Position numbers and translations under genes: made by a program. A DNA stretch of 9,974 nt from Chitinophaga pinensis (GTDB taxonomy: Bacteria > Bacteroidota > Bacteroidia > Flavobacteriales > Flavobacteriaceae): NCBI GenBank assembly GCA_943324925.2, contig CALPNL020000061.1, positions 1 to 9,974 on the forward strand, read 5' to 3'. This document shows positions 1-6,343 of this stretch, one piece after another (position 1 is the first letter of the stretch; every line of letters begins with the position of its first letter). The notes under the pieces were generated by a model. That model saw nothing but the letters and a program-made list of their open reading frames with translations, ran no database searches and was not told the origin of the DNA.

Positions 1-1240
1 CAGCAATAGCATGAGCCTTTTTACAGGCTGCATAAGCATCTTCAAATGCCATTACCCCTTTTCTATTTTGTTCTGGTTTTCTAGATTCTAAATAATCCAA
101 ATCGGCTAAAATTTTATTTTCATCTACTTTAGGATCAAATACGGCAATGTTCGCTTCTTCTTTCAATAAGTAATCGGCTACATGAATCGCTGCTGATTCT
201 CTGGTATCGTTGGTGTCTTTTTTAAATGCCCAACCCAAGAAAGCAATTTTTTTACCTGAAATGGTATTGTAAAGTGTGGTAATAATATTTTTAGCAAATC
301 GATCCTTTTGGTGATCGTTCATGATAATCACTTGTTCCCAATAGTCGGCTACTTCGTTTAAACCAAATGATTTAGCGATGTACACCAAATTTAAAATGTC
401 TTTTTGAAAACAAGAACCTCCAAAACCAACGGACGCTTTTAAGAATTTAGGGCCAATTCTACTGTCCATTCCAATGGCTTTCGCTACCTCATTGATGTCG
501 GCACCCGTTTTTTCGCACAATTCCGACATCGCATTGATGGATGAAATACGTTGCGCTAAAAAGGCATTGGCGGTAAGCTTAGACAATTCCGATGACCACA
601 AATTAGTGGTTAATATTTGTTGACTAGGCACCCATTTGGAATAAATAGCTACTAATTTTTGAATCGCTATTTGACCTTCCTCTGAAGGATCACCCCCTAT
701 TAAAACCCGATCCGGATTCAATAAATCGGATACTGCGGTTCCTTCGGCTAAAAATTCAGGGTTGGATAAAATTTGAAATTTAACTCCGTTACCCGTATTG
801 TCTAAAATACTTTTAACCGCTTCGGCAGTTCGTACTGGTAGCGTTGATTTTTCGACCACAATTTTATCTGTTTTTGCCACTTTGGCTATTTGCCTTGCGC
901 AAAGTTCTATGTATTTTAAGTCGGAAGCCATTCCCTTTCCTGCACCATAGGTTTTTGTAGGCGTATTCACGGAGATGAAGATCATTTCAGCTTCGGCAAT
1001 GGCTGCGTCTACTTCGGTAGAAAAAAACAAATTCCTATTTCTAGCTTCCGCAACTATAGCGCTCAATCCTGGTTCATAAATGGGAATATTCTCCACATTA
1101 GGATCGTTCCAAGCGGCAATTCTATCGGCATTAAGATCTACAACAGTCACTTTTATATGTGGGCATTTTTGTGCAATTATAGCCATCGTTGGACCTCCAA
1201 CGTAACCTGCACCGATGCAACAAATTTTAGTAATTTCCAT
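1..1240 (-). CDS. ugd: UDP-glucose 6-dehydrogenase, animal-like class (3' end cut by window)
   Basis: Cytosolic enzyme that oxidises UDP-glucose to UDP-glucuronate with two NAD+, feeding uronic acids into surface polysaccharide. It starts with ATG at 1240; 413 residues are visible in frame and the C-terminus lies beyond position 1. Motifs seen: the N-terminal Rossmann start CCIGAGYVGGPT (7-18), SVNTPTKTYG (90-99), NPEFLAEG (160-167), SSELSKLTANAF (216-227) and GFGGSCFQKD (272-281) with catalytic Cys277. Residues matching human UGDH Glu161, Lys220, Cys276 and Asp280 appear as Glu162, Lys221, Cys277 and Asp281, a constant shift of one. The C-terminal NAD-binding domain begins near KKIAFLGWAFKKDT (330-343). 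This resembles the long eukaryote-type enzyme more than the roughly 390-residue Ugd of E. coli. The family is about 460-490 residues, so perhaps 50-80 residues are missing. The start lies 17 nt after recR, suggesting cotranscription. Family assignment is very secure. Confidence 0.95.
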   Translation of the reverse strand, partial: MEITKICCIGAGYVGGPTMAIIAQKCPHIKVTVVDLNADRIAAWNDPNVENIPIYEPGLSAIVAEARNRNLFFSTEVDAAIAEAEMIFISVNTPTKTYGAGKGMASDLKYIELCARQIAKVAKTDKIVVEKSTLPVRTAEAVKSILDNTGNGVKFQILSNPEFLAEGTAVSDLLNPDRVLIGGDPSEEGQIAIQKLVAIYSKWVPSQQILTTNLWSSELSKLTANAFLAQRISSINAMSELCEKTGADINEVAKAIGMDSRIGPKFLKASVGFGGSCFQKDILNLVYIAKSFGLNEVADYWEQVIIMNDHQKDRFAKNIITTLYNTISGKKIAFLGWAFKKDTNDTRESAAIHVADYLLKEEANIAVFDPKVDENKILADLDYLESRKPEQNRKGVMAFEDAYAACKKAHAIA

Positions 1241-1257
1241 TTATTTTAGTATCAATA

Positions 1258-1878
1258 TTAATTGTTCTTAAATGTACTCTCAAAGGGTATTCTCTGTAAA
1301 ATACTTCTTCCCAGAGTCACCTCATCGGCATATTCCAATTCGTCCCCTACTGATATCCCTCTGGCAATGGTAGAGGTCACAATATTACTGTCTTTTATTT
1401 GTTTGTAGATATAGAAATTGGTCGTATCGCCTTCCATGGTGGAGCTTAACGCAAATACTATTTCTTCTACTTTTCCTGAATTTACTTTTTCTACCAACGA
1501 ATTAATCTTGAGCTGGCTTGGGCCAATTCCATCCATGGGTGATATTTTCCCTCCTAGAACGTGATAAATACCTCTATATTGCCCCGTATTTTCAATGGCC
1601 ATCACGTCCCGAACATCTTCAACCACACATATGAGTTGGTGGTTTCTTTTGGCATTGGAACAAATCTCGCAAAGGGCCACATCCGAAATCGTGTGACAGC
1701 TTTCACAATAGTTAATTTCCTCCCTAAAAGTGGTCAACGCCTTAGTTAAAAAAACCGTTTGTTCTTTCGGTTGTTTTAACAAATGAAGCACTAATCGCAA
1801 GGCCGTTCGTTTACCAATACCTGGCAACTGAGCCATTTCGTTTACAGCAGCCTCTAAGAGTTTAGACGAAAATTCCAT
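1258..1878 (-). CDS. recR: Recombination mediator protein RecR
   Basis: RecR works with RecO (and RecF) in the cytoplasm to load RecA onto SSB-coated single-stranded DNA during gap repair. The 206 residues are a full family length. Visible parts in order: a helix-hairpin-helix with LPGIGKRTALRL (18-29), a C4 zinc finger with Cys58, Cys61, Cys70 and Cys73, a TOPRIM domain starting at ICVVEDVRDV (83-92) and running to about 177, and a C-terminal segment with ARGISVGDELEYADEVTLG (172-190). The ATG start places the helix-hairpin-helix at the usual distance from the N-terminus. It lies 42 nt after the 4,6-dehydratase gene and 17 nt before ugd, all co-directional, so this housekeeping gene probably shares a transcript with sugar genes. 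A TAnnTTTG-like box (1883-1890) lies only 4 nt from the start codon. Confidence 0.97.
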   Translation of the reverse strand: MEFSSKLLEAAVNEMAQLPGIGKRTALRLVLHLLKQPKEQTVFLTKALTTFREEINYCESCHTISDVALCEICSNAKRNHQLICVVEDVRDVMAIENTGQYRGIYHVLGGKISPMDGIGPSQLKINSLVEKVNSGKVEEIVFALSSTMEGDTTNFYIYKQIKDSNIVTSTIARGISVGDELEYADEVTLGRSILQRIPFESTFKNN

Positions 1879-1920
1879 GGTTCAAATGTAGTAAAATAGT
1901 AAAATGAGTTGGGATTTATT

Positions 1921-3852
1921 TTAATTATCCAATTGTTCGAAGTGTGAATTCATACTCACAAATTCAGGGACCAATTCTTTCATTTTTGCGACCAATTCAA
2001 TTTTGTTATTCTTCGTTGCATTCGCAATTAATTCTTCCACTTGGGTAAATAATAAATCGTAGTCGGTACAGGATTCTTTAGCGATCATGATTTTATTATT
2101 GTGTGTAGGAAGCGTTTTGGAATTGTCATTCAAGAGTTCTTCATACAGTTTTTCACCAGGACGCAATCCAATGGTTTGGATTTTAATATCTACTTCTGGA
2201 ACGAAACCTGCTAAACGGATCATCTTTCTAGCCAGGTCAATAATTTTAACCGGCGCTCCCATATCAAATATAAATATCTCTCCTCCATTACCCATAGCTC
2301 CCGCTTCTAGCACCAGTTGACATGCTTCCGGGATGGTCATAAAATACCGAATTACTTCCGGATGGGTAATGGTTACAGGACCTCCTTTTTGAATTTGCTC
2401 GGTGAATAAGGGAACTACCGATCCGTTGGATCCCAATACATTTCCAAAACGGGTAGTGATAAATTTAATATCGTTATTGTCTTTTTTCGCTTTCAAACTC
2501 AACCCCTGAATGTATCTCTCGGCAATTCTCTTACTAGCTCCCATCACATTACTCGGATTTACCGCTTTATCGGTAGAAATAAATACAAAATTTTTCACTC
2601 CGTATGCTATCGATAAATCGGCAACATTCATGGTCCCAATTACATTGGCAAAAATAGCCTGAGCTGGATTTTCTTCCATCATTGGTACATGCTTGTAGGC
2701 AGCGGCATGATAGACTACTTCTGGTTTAAAATTGATGAAAACCTCTTGTAGAGTAGTTCTGTTTCGAACGTCCCCAATTACCGTTCTGATAACGGTTTCT
2801 GAATTTAATTTTTTCAATTCCGCACTTAGGTAATGCAATGGCGTTTCGGCTTGGTCTAAAATTATAATTTTACTTGGTTTAAAACCAATAATTTGTCGGG
2901 CCAACTCACTCCCTATTGATCCAGCCGCTCCGGTAATTAAAACGGTATTGTTTAAAATTTGATTGGATATTGGTTCTTGGTCCAATGAAATGGTGCTTCT
3001 GTCCAATAAATCTTCAATTTTAAACTCAATTACCTTTTTAGAAATGGCTTCTTGGTTTTCCCAATCGGTGATCGTTCCGGAATTGTATACTTTTATATTC
3101 GCCTCCAAACAATCTTCTACAATATTTATTTTTTCAAGATTAGAAAGGCTATTGTCGGATAAAATTAATACTTGCGCATTCATCGATCGCAATAATACAG
3201 AAACCTTTTTTCTAGAATTCAAAATTGGAATATTCAAAATTCTTTTAGAGGCATCCGCATTTTTTTTATCTATAAAACCAATTATTTGAAATCTTTTTGT
3301 TTTCTCCGATTGTAACGCGGTAACCACCGAGATTGCATTGGCATCGGCACCAAAAACTACGGCTCTCAGCGCCACTTGATTATTTCCAAATCCGTTGAGA
3401 TTTTCAAAAATAATTTTTATGAAAATTCTAAATAAAAATAAAACCGAAAAGGTAATGACGAAATTGATAAATAAAGAAGGGAATAGGTAGATGTAATTAC
3501 CAAAAATAAAAAAAGAGCTGATGTTGATTACTATCAAGGTCAGTAAAGTAGAAAGGGTGGAATACAGTAACTTTATCCCATCTATAAACGTGGAATGCCT
3601 AATAATTCCAGAGTAAGTTCTAAATATAAAAAAGAAAAGGATATAAACCAATACCACTATTCCATATCGGGTGGGAACGTTTAGCGTATCATAAAACTGA
3701 GCCCCTAAACTCTTGACAATGAAATAGGAAATTTGACAAGTAAAAATAGTTAATAATACATCCATGAAAAAAACCATCCACCTAGGCAAATAATCCATAG
3801 ACAAAAGGGATCTTTTTAATTTGCTTTTTATGTAATTAACTGTTCTATTCAC
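1921..3852 (-). CDS. Membrane UDP-GlcNAc 4,6-dehydratase, FlaA1/PglF/WbpM type
   Basis: Inner-membrane nucleotide-sugar dehydratase expected to convert UDP-GlcNAc to the UDP-4-keto-6-deoxy sugar, the substrate for the aminotransferase in this window. The 643 residues fit the long membrane form. Hydrophobic segments lie at about 25-47, 63-80, 95-118 and 121-147. A CoA-binding-like Rossmann domain follows (about 163-285, VVFGAD at 165-170). The catalytic SDR domain begins at VLITGAAGSIGSE (304-316), with YHAAAYKHVPMMEENP (381-396) and STDKAVNPSNVMGASKR (426-442). Thr427, Asp428 and Lys429 match the PglF catalytic trio, and Met437 takes the place of the usual SDR tyrosine, as in PglF and WbpM. 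The first start in the open frame is GTG at 3852, with an in-frame stop at 3862-3864. An ATG at 3798 (Met19) is the alternative, but the basic segment before TM1 favours the GTG. A promoter lies at 3891-3920. The exact product stereochemistry cannot be read from sequence. Confidence 0.92.
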   Translation of the reverse strand: MNRTVNYIKSKLKRSLLSMDYLPRWMVFFMDVLLTIFTCQISYFIVKSLGAQFYDTLNVPTRYGIVVLVYILFFFIFRTYSGIIRHSTFIDGIKLLYSTLSTLLTLIVINISSFFIFGNYIYLFPSLFINFVITFSVLFLFRIFIKIIFENLNGFGNNQVALRAVVFGADANAISVVTALQSEKTKRFQIIGFIDKKNADASKRILNIPILNSRKKVSVLLRSMNAQVLILSDNSLSNLEKINIVEDCLEANIKVYNSGTITDWENQEAISKKVIEFKIEDLLDRSTISLDQEPISNQILNNTVLITGAAGSIGSELARQIIGFKPSKIIILDQAETPLHYLSAELKKLNSETVIRTVIGDVRNRTTLQEVFINFKPEVVYHAAAYKHVPMMEENPAQAIFANVIGTMNVADLSIAYGVKNFVFISTDKAVNPSNVMGASKRIAERYIQGLSLKAKKDNNDIKFITTRFGNVLGSNGSVVPLFTEQIQKGGPVTITHPEVIRYFMTIPEACQLVLEAGAMGNGGEIFIFDMGAPVKIIDLARKMIRLAGFVPEVDIKIQTIGLRPGEKLYEELLNDNSKTLPTHNNKIMIAKESCTDYDLLFTQVEELIANATKNNKIELVAKMKELVPEFVSMNSHFEQLDN

Positions 3853-4049
3853 AATTATAAACTATTCGTAATTATATTATCAAAACGAAGCAAAAATAGT
3901 AAAACAAAACGAATTCTCAATAAATAATTTAACAATTATATCAATTGAGTTAACGTTGGATTAAAGAAAGTTTTAGAGGGAATGGGTGATTTCTCGTGAC
4001 TGTTTTGGAGCAGGGGTTCCCAATGAAACAGGTACATTGGACAATTAAA
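3853..4049. other. 197-bp intergenic region separating two transcription units
   Basis: The part next to the dehydratase is very AT-rich and holds the promoter at 3891-3920. The part next to the upstream phosphoglycosyl transferase (about 3960-4049) is less AT-rich and contains a short inverted repeat, CCAATG/CATTGG (4020-4025 and 4035-4040), with no T-tract after it. I see no coding potential and no convincing intrinsic terminator. Confidence 0.6.
3891..3920 (-). promoter_or_regulatory. Bacteroidetes-type promoter for the dehydratase-recR-ugd operon
   Basis: On the minus strand the sequence reads TTG (3920-3918), 19 nt of spacer, then TATTTTTG (3898-3891). This fits the Bacteroidetes primary sigma factor consensus of a -33 TTG and a -7 TAnnTTTG exactly. 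Transcription would start near 3883-3887, giving a leader of about 30-35 nt before the GTG at 3852. It is the only full match I found in the two long intergenic regions, so it probably drives the dehydratase, recR and ugd together. AT-rich DNA produces chance matches, hence moderate confidence. Confidence 0.65.
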
Positions 4050-4595
4050 TCAGAAGAGTGTTTCCCAAATTATAACTAAATCCCCTATAATGGAATGGGA
4101 ATAATAATATTCTAAATTCATTTTTACTTTATCTGGAAACAAGATGGTATCGTTATAAACCAAGGGGTTATCTTGTTTTTCCAACAGCTGTTCTTCGTTA
4201 GCATATTTAATACTTGCTAAACTGGTTACTCCTGGTTTTAATTCTAGGATTTTTCTGTCCTCCCCTTGCAGCAGGTCGTAATACCCAGATATATCAGGTC
4301 GTGGACCTACAAAACTCATGTTTCCTAGGAGGATATTCCACAATTGTGGCAGCTCATCCAATTTAGAATTTCGCAGTATCGCGCCGATTTTAGAAATGGG
4401 TTTTTCTTTTGCGCGCCCGAAAGTTCGGATTTTGTATATGGTAAAGGGAATGCCGAATTGACCAATTCTTTTTTGGGTAAAGATCCCGTTTTGTTGGGTA
4501 TCCATGGCGGCGATAAGGACTAGCACTACTAAAAGGGGGAAAGTAAGTAGTAGCCCGAGGGTTGCAAAAAAAAGATCAAAAAGACGTTTAGACAT
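4050..4595 (-). CDS. Small phosphoglycosyl transferase (PglC/WcfS-like initiating sugar transferase)
   Basis: Monotopic membrane enzyme that transfers a sugar-1-phosphate from a UDP-sugar to undecaprenyl phosphate, starting glycan assembly on the cytoplasmic face. At 181 residues it is a compact, single-domain form. It has an N-terminal KRLFDLFF, a hydrophobic re-entrant helix (about 8-31) with Pro20, QKRIGQFG (41-48), the catalytic Asp80-Glu81 pair in SKLDELPQLWNI, and MSFVGPRPD (93-101). Where the common form has KPGITGWAQVNGR, this protein has KPGVTSLASIKYANEEQL, a variant I associate with Bacteroidetes enzymes acting on trideoxy amino sugars. The loop between the KIRTF segment and the catalytic pair is about 10 residues shorter than in the second PGT of this window. 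ATG start at 4595; TGA stop at 4050-4052. It follows the aminotransferase but is separated from it by a 578-bp repeat island. By neighbourhood logic the substrate could be the 4-amino-trideoxy sugar or an acylated form; that is inference. Confidence 0.88.
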   Translation of the reverse strand: MSKRLFDLFFATLGLLLTFPLLVVLVLIAAMDTQQNGIFTQKRIGQFGIPFTIYKIRTFGRAKEKPISKIGAILRNSKLDELPQLWNILLGNMSFVGPRPDISGYYDLLQGEDRKILELKPGVTSLASIKYANEEQLLEKQDNPLVYNDTILFPDKVKMNLEYYYSHSIIGDLVIIWETLF

Positions 4596-4750
4596 CAGAA
4601 AAAATAATTTGAAAATTTAAAAATTTGACCCGAGGCGCAGCCGAAAACGGAGCGAAGCTAAAATTAGTTAATTAAAAGTGGATTTGGTGATTCGGTTATT
4701 TGATTAATAGAGTTTACTAATCGGTATTTAATTAACGATTAAACAATTTA

Positions 4751-4820
4751 ACTTTTTCAACTTATAACCTAAAACATACAACCTTCTCAACCTACAACCT
4801 AGAACTTCCTCAACCTCAAC
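4751..4820. repeat. Degenerate AT-rich direct repeat, copy A
   Basis: Copy A shares with copy B (5098-5180) an ordered series of words: ACTTTTTCAAC, TATAACCTA, ACCTTCTCAAC, TACAACCTA and CTTCCTCAAC. Copy B is longer by small internal insertions of TATAAC-like units. The pair flanks the GC-rich core about 280 bp apart in direct orientation. Within each copy, CAACCTACAACCTATAAC-like units recur, so slippage of a simple repeat could also explain the likeness. Confidence 0.6.
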
Positions 4821-4908
4821 TTTTGTATCTTTTCTTTACTTTTTTCCCTTGATGGTAAAAAGTAACAAAAAAGATCAAGCCTGCACAACCTTATCTTGAA
4901 AACTACCT

Positions 4909-4969
4909 CGGCAATCTCTCCGCGACCGAAGTCGCGCGTCGTGCCTCCTTGCTATGATGGTCACTGCCG
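4909..4969 (-). repeat. GC-rich palindromic element with cUUCGg hairpin
   Basis: On the minus strand, CGCGAC-TTCG-GTCGCG (4936-4921) is a perfect 6-bp stem closed by a C(UUCG)G tetraloop, one of the most stable RNA loops. An outer inverted repeat, CGGCA/TGCCG (4969-4965 and 4913-4909 on the minus strand), could close the whole element around it. Both would form in a transcript running from the aminotransferase to the PGT. There is no T-tract after the stem, so it does not look like an ordinary intrinsic terminator. It may be a REP-like repeat, an mRNA processing or stability element, or a DNA hairpin. Confidence 0.55.
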
Positions 4970-5097
4970 TTCTTTTCTTCGTTGTTTTCTATCGTTAATG
5001 CAGTGAGGGCGAATGGAGAAGTGGTCAACGATAAAGTTATTCGTTTTTCGTTGTTCGTTTTTTGCTTCTTCGATAAACGGTCAACGAATAGCGGTCA

Positions 5098-5180
5098 ACT
5101 TTTTCAACCTACAACTTATAACCTATCACTTATAACCTTCTCAACTTACAACCTATAACTTATAACAACTTCCTCAACGA
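5098..5180. repeat. Degenerate AT-rich direct repeat, copy B, overlapping the aminotransferase stop
   Basis: Partner of copy A at 4751-4820, with the same words in the same order. It runs across the aminotransferase stop codon (TGA, 5176-5174), which lies inside the repeat word CTTCCTCAAC. Just outside it, TCAACGAATA occurs at both 5081-5090 and 5181-5190; the second copy encodes the final residues of the aminotransferase. The repeat has therefore become part of the gene's 3' end, or grew out of it. Confidence 0.55.
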
Positions 5181-6319
5181 TCAACGAATACTTCTCCAAT
5201 CACCGCAGCGATTCGTTCGCGATCTTCCACTGTTAAGTTAGAACCCGAGGGAAGGCAAAGGCCGGTTTCGAATAGGGTTTCGGCTACGTTGCTGCCGTAA
5301 TAGGGATAGGTTGAAAATATAGGTTGCAAATGCATGGGTTTCCACAAAGGGCGAGATTCTATATTCTCCGCTTCCAAGGCCAAGCGAAGGGTTTCGCGAG
5401 TGATGCCATTGGTTTTTGAAGGGTCGATTAGTATCGTGGAGAGCCAATAATTGGAAAAATAATCGGTGTTGGGAGCACAAAAAACGGTGACACCGGGTAC
5501 GTCTTTGAATAGGTCTACATAAAAATCATGCATGGTTCGTCTCAGGGCGACGTGCTGGTCCAATACTTCCATTTGGCCACGGCCTATGCCTGCACAAATG
5601 TTGCTCATACGGTAATTGTAACCAATTTCACTGTGTTGGTAATGGGGGGCAGCGTCTCTAGCTTGGGTAGCGTAGAAAATGGCTTTTTCTTTTTGGGCCG
5701 CGGTTTTGGTAACGATGGCTCCACCACCCGAGGTGGTAATGATTTTATTTCCATTGAATGACAATATGCCAATGTCTCCAAAGGTACCGCATTTTTGACC
5801 TTTATAACTACTTCCCAAGGCCTCGGCACTGTCTTCTAATATAGGAATTTGATATTTATCTGCTATAGCTCTAACAACCTCTATTTGATATGGCATGCCA
5901 TACAAATGCACGGCGATAACCGCCTTGGGCTTTTTTCCTTTTTCTATACTCTCTTGGATGGCTTGCTCCAAAGCGATCGGGCAGAGATTCCACGTTTGTT
6001 CCTCGCTATCTATAAAAACCGGAGTAGCGCCTTGATAAAGTATTGGATTGACTGAAGCGTTATGAGTATGAGTTTGTACTAAAACAGTATCGCCATTGGT
6101 TACACCTAATAAAATTAAACCCAGATGTATCGCTGCGGTACCTGAACTTAGAGCACCAACAAAAACAGACTCTTGTAAATAGCTTTCAAAATCCAACTCC
6201 AATCCCTCTACATTAGGCCCTAGCGGCGCAACCCAATTGGTCTCAAAAGCCGCTTGAACATATTTTTGTTCGGAGCCACTGAGGTGGGGTGGGGAAAGCC
6301 AGATTTTTTTGGTGTTCAA
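5174..6319 (-). CDS. PLP-dependent UDP-sugar aminotransferase, DegT/DnrJ/EryC1 family (PglE/WcfR-like), TTG start
   Basis: Cytosolic aminotransferase expected to add the 4-amino group to the UDP-4-keto-6-deoxy-HexNAc made by the dehydratase at 1921-3852, using glutamate as donor. The 381 residues are full length for the family. Seen: N-terminal KIWLSPPHLSGSEQKYV (5-21), typical of PglE relatives; SSGTAAIHL (58-66), which binds the cofactor phosphate; AVHLYG (136-141); EDSAEALGS (162-170) with Asp163 for the PLP ring nitrogen; and SFNGNKIITTSGGG (187-200) with Lys192 as the Schiff-base lysine. The start is TTG: no ATG lies between it and the in-frame stop at 6344-6346, and the next Met codon is far inside the conserved domain. 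It begins 24 nt after the second PGT. The 3' half is GC-richer (about 45-50% in sampled lines) than the AT-rich genes upstream. Whether the product is gluco (PglE) or galacto (WcfR) cannot be told from sequence. Confidence 0.9.
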   Translation of the reverse strand: MNTKKIWLSPPHLSGSEQKYVQAAFETNWVAPLGPNVEGLELDFESYLQESVFVGALSSGTAAIHLGLILLGVTNGDTVLVQTHTHNASVNPILYQGATPVFIDSEEQTWNLCPIALEQAIQESIEKGKKPKAVIAVHLYGMPYQIEVVRAIADKYQIPILEDSAEALGSSYKGQKCGTFGDIGILSFNGNKIITTSGGGAIVTKTAAQKEKAIFYATQARDAAPHYQHSEIGYNYRMSNICAGIGRGQMEVLDQHVALRRTMHDFYVDLFKDVPGVTVFCAPNTDYFSNYWLSTILIDPSKTNGITRETLRLALEAENIESRPLWKPMHLQPIFSTYPYYGSNVAETLFETGLCLPSGSNLTVEDRERIAAVIGEVFVDR

Positions 6320-6343
6320 AATAGTTAAATTAAATAAATTGAA

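Larger units (their letters stand above)
4596..5173. repeat. Repeat-rich noncoding island between PGT and aminotransferase
   Basis: This 578-bp stretch has no supportable gene and no TAnnTTTG promoter on the minus strand that I could find. It is composite: a short GC-richer patch in AT-rich DNA (about 4629-4660, containing CCGAAAACGG), an AT-rich degenerate repeat (4751-4820), a pyrimidine-rich stretch with ACTTTTTTCCCTTGATGG (4838-4855), a GC-rich core (about 4900-4970; 58% GC over 4921-4980) with a strong hairpin, a TTCGTT-rich tract (about 4970-5075), and a second AT-rich repeat (5098-5180). The make-up resembles families of dispersed intergenic repeats seen in flavobacterial genomes. That is an impression and needs a genome-wide BLASTN. 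In similar loci an acetyltransferase gene often occupies this place, but no trace of one is visible. Confidence 0.7.

Noticed and set aside
1561..3289. Plus-strand open frames opposite recR and the dehydratase (1561-1749, 2087-2320, 2963-3289)
   Set aside because: Antisense shadows of strongly conserved genes with no recognisable domain.
4020..4040. CCAATG/CATTGG inverted repeat as terminator of the upstream operon
   Set aside because: Six-base stem, nine-base loop and no T-tract; too weak to call.
4596..5173. Remnant of an acetyltransferase pseudogene
   Set aside because: No hexapeptide-repeat pattern or other acetyltransferase trace found in the frames I looked at; the composition is repeat-like.
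4751..5180. CRISPR array or tandem satellite
   Set aside because: Repeat words are degenerate and irregularly spaced, and there are no unique spacers of constant length.
5238..6055. Short frames on both strands within the aminotransferase gene (5238-5480, 5528-5761, 5605-5829, 5849-6055)
   Set aside because: All lie inside a full-length conserved aminotransferase and show no protein family features.
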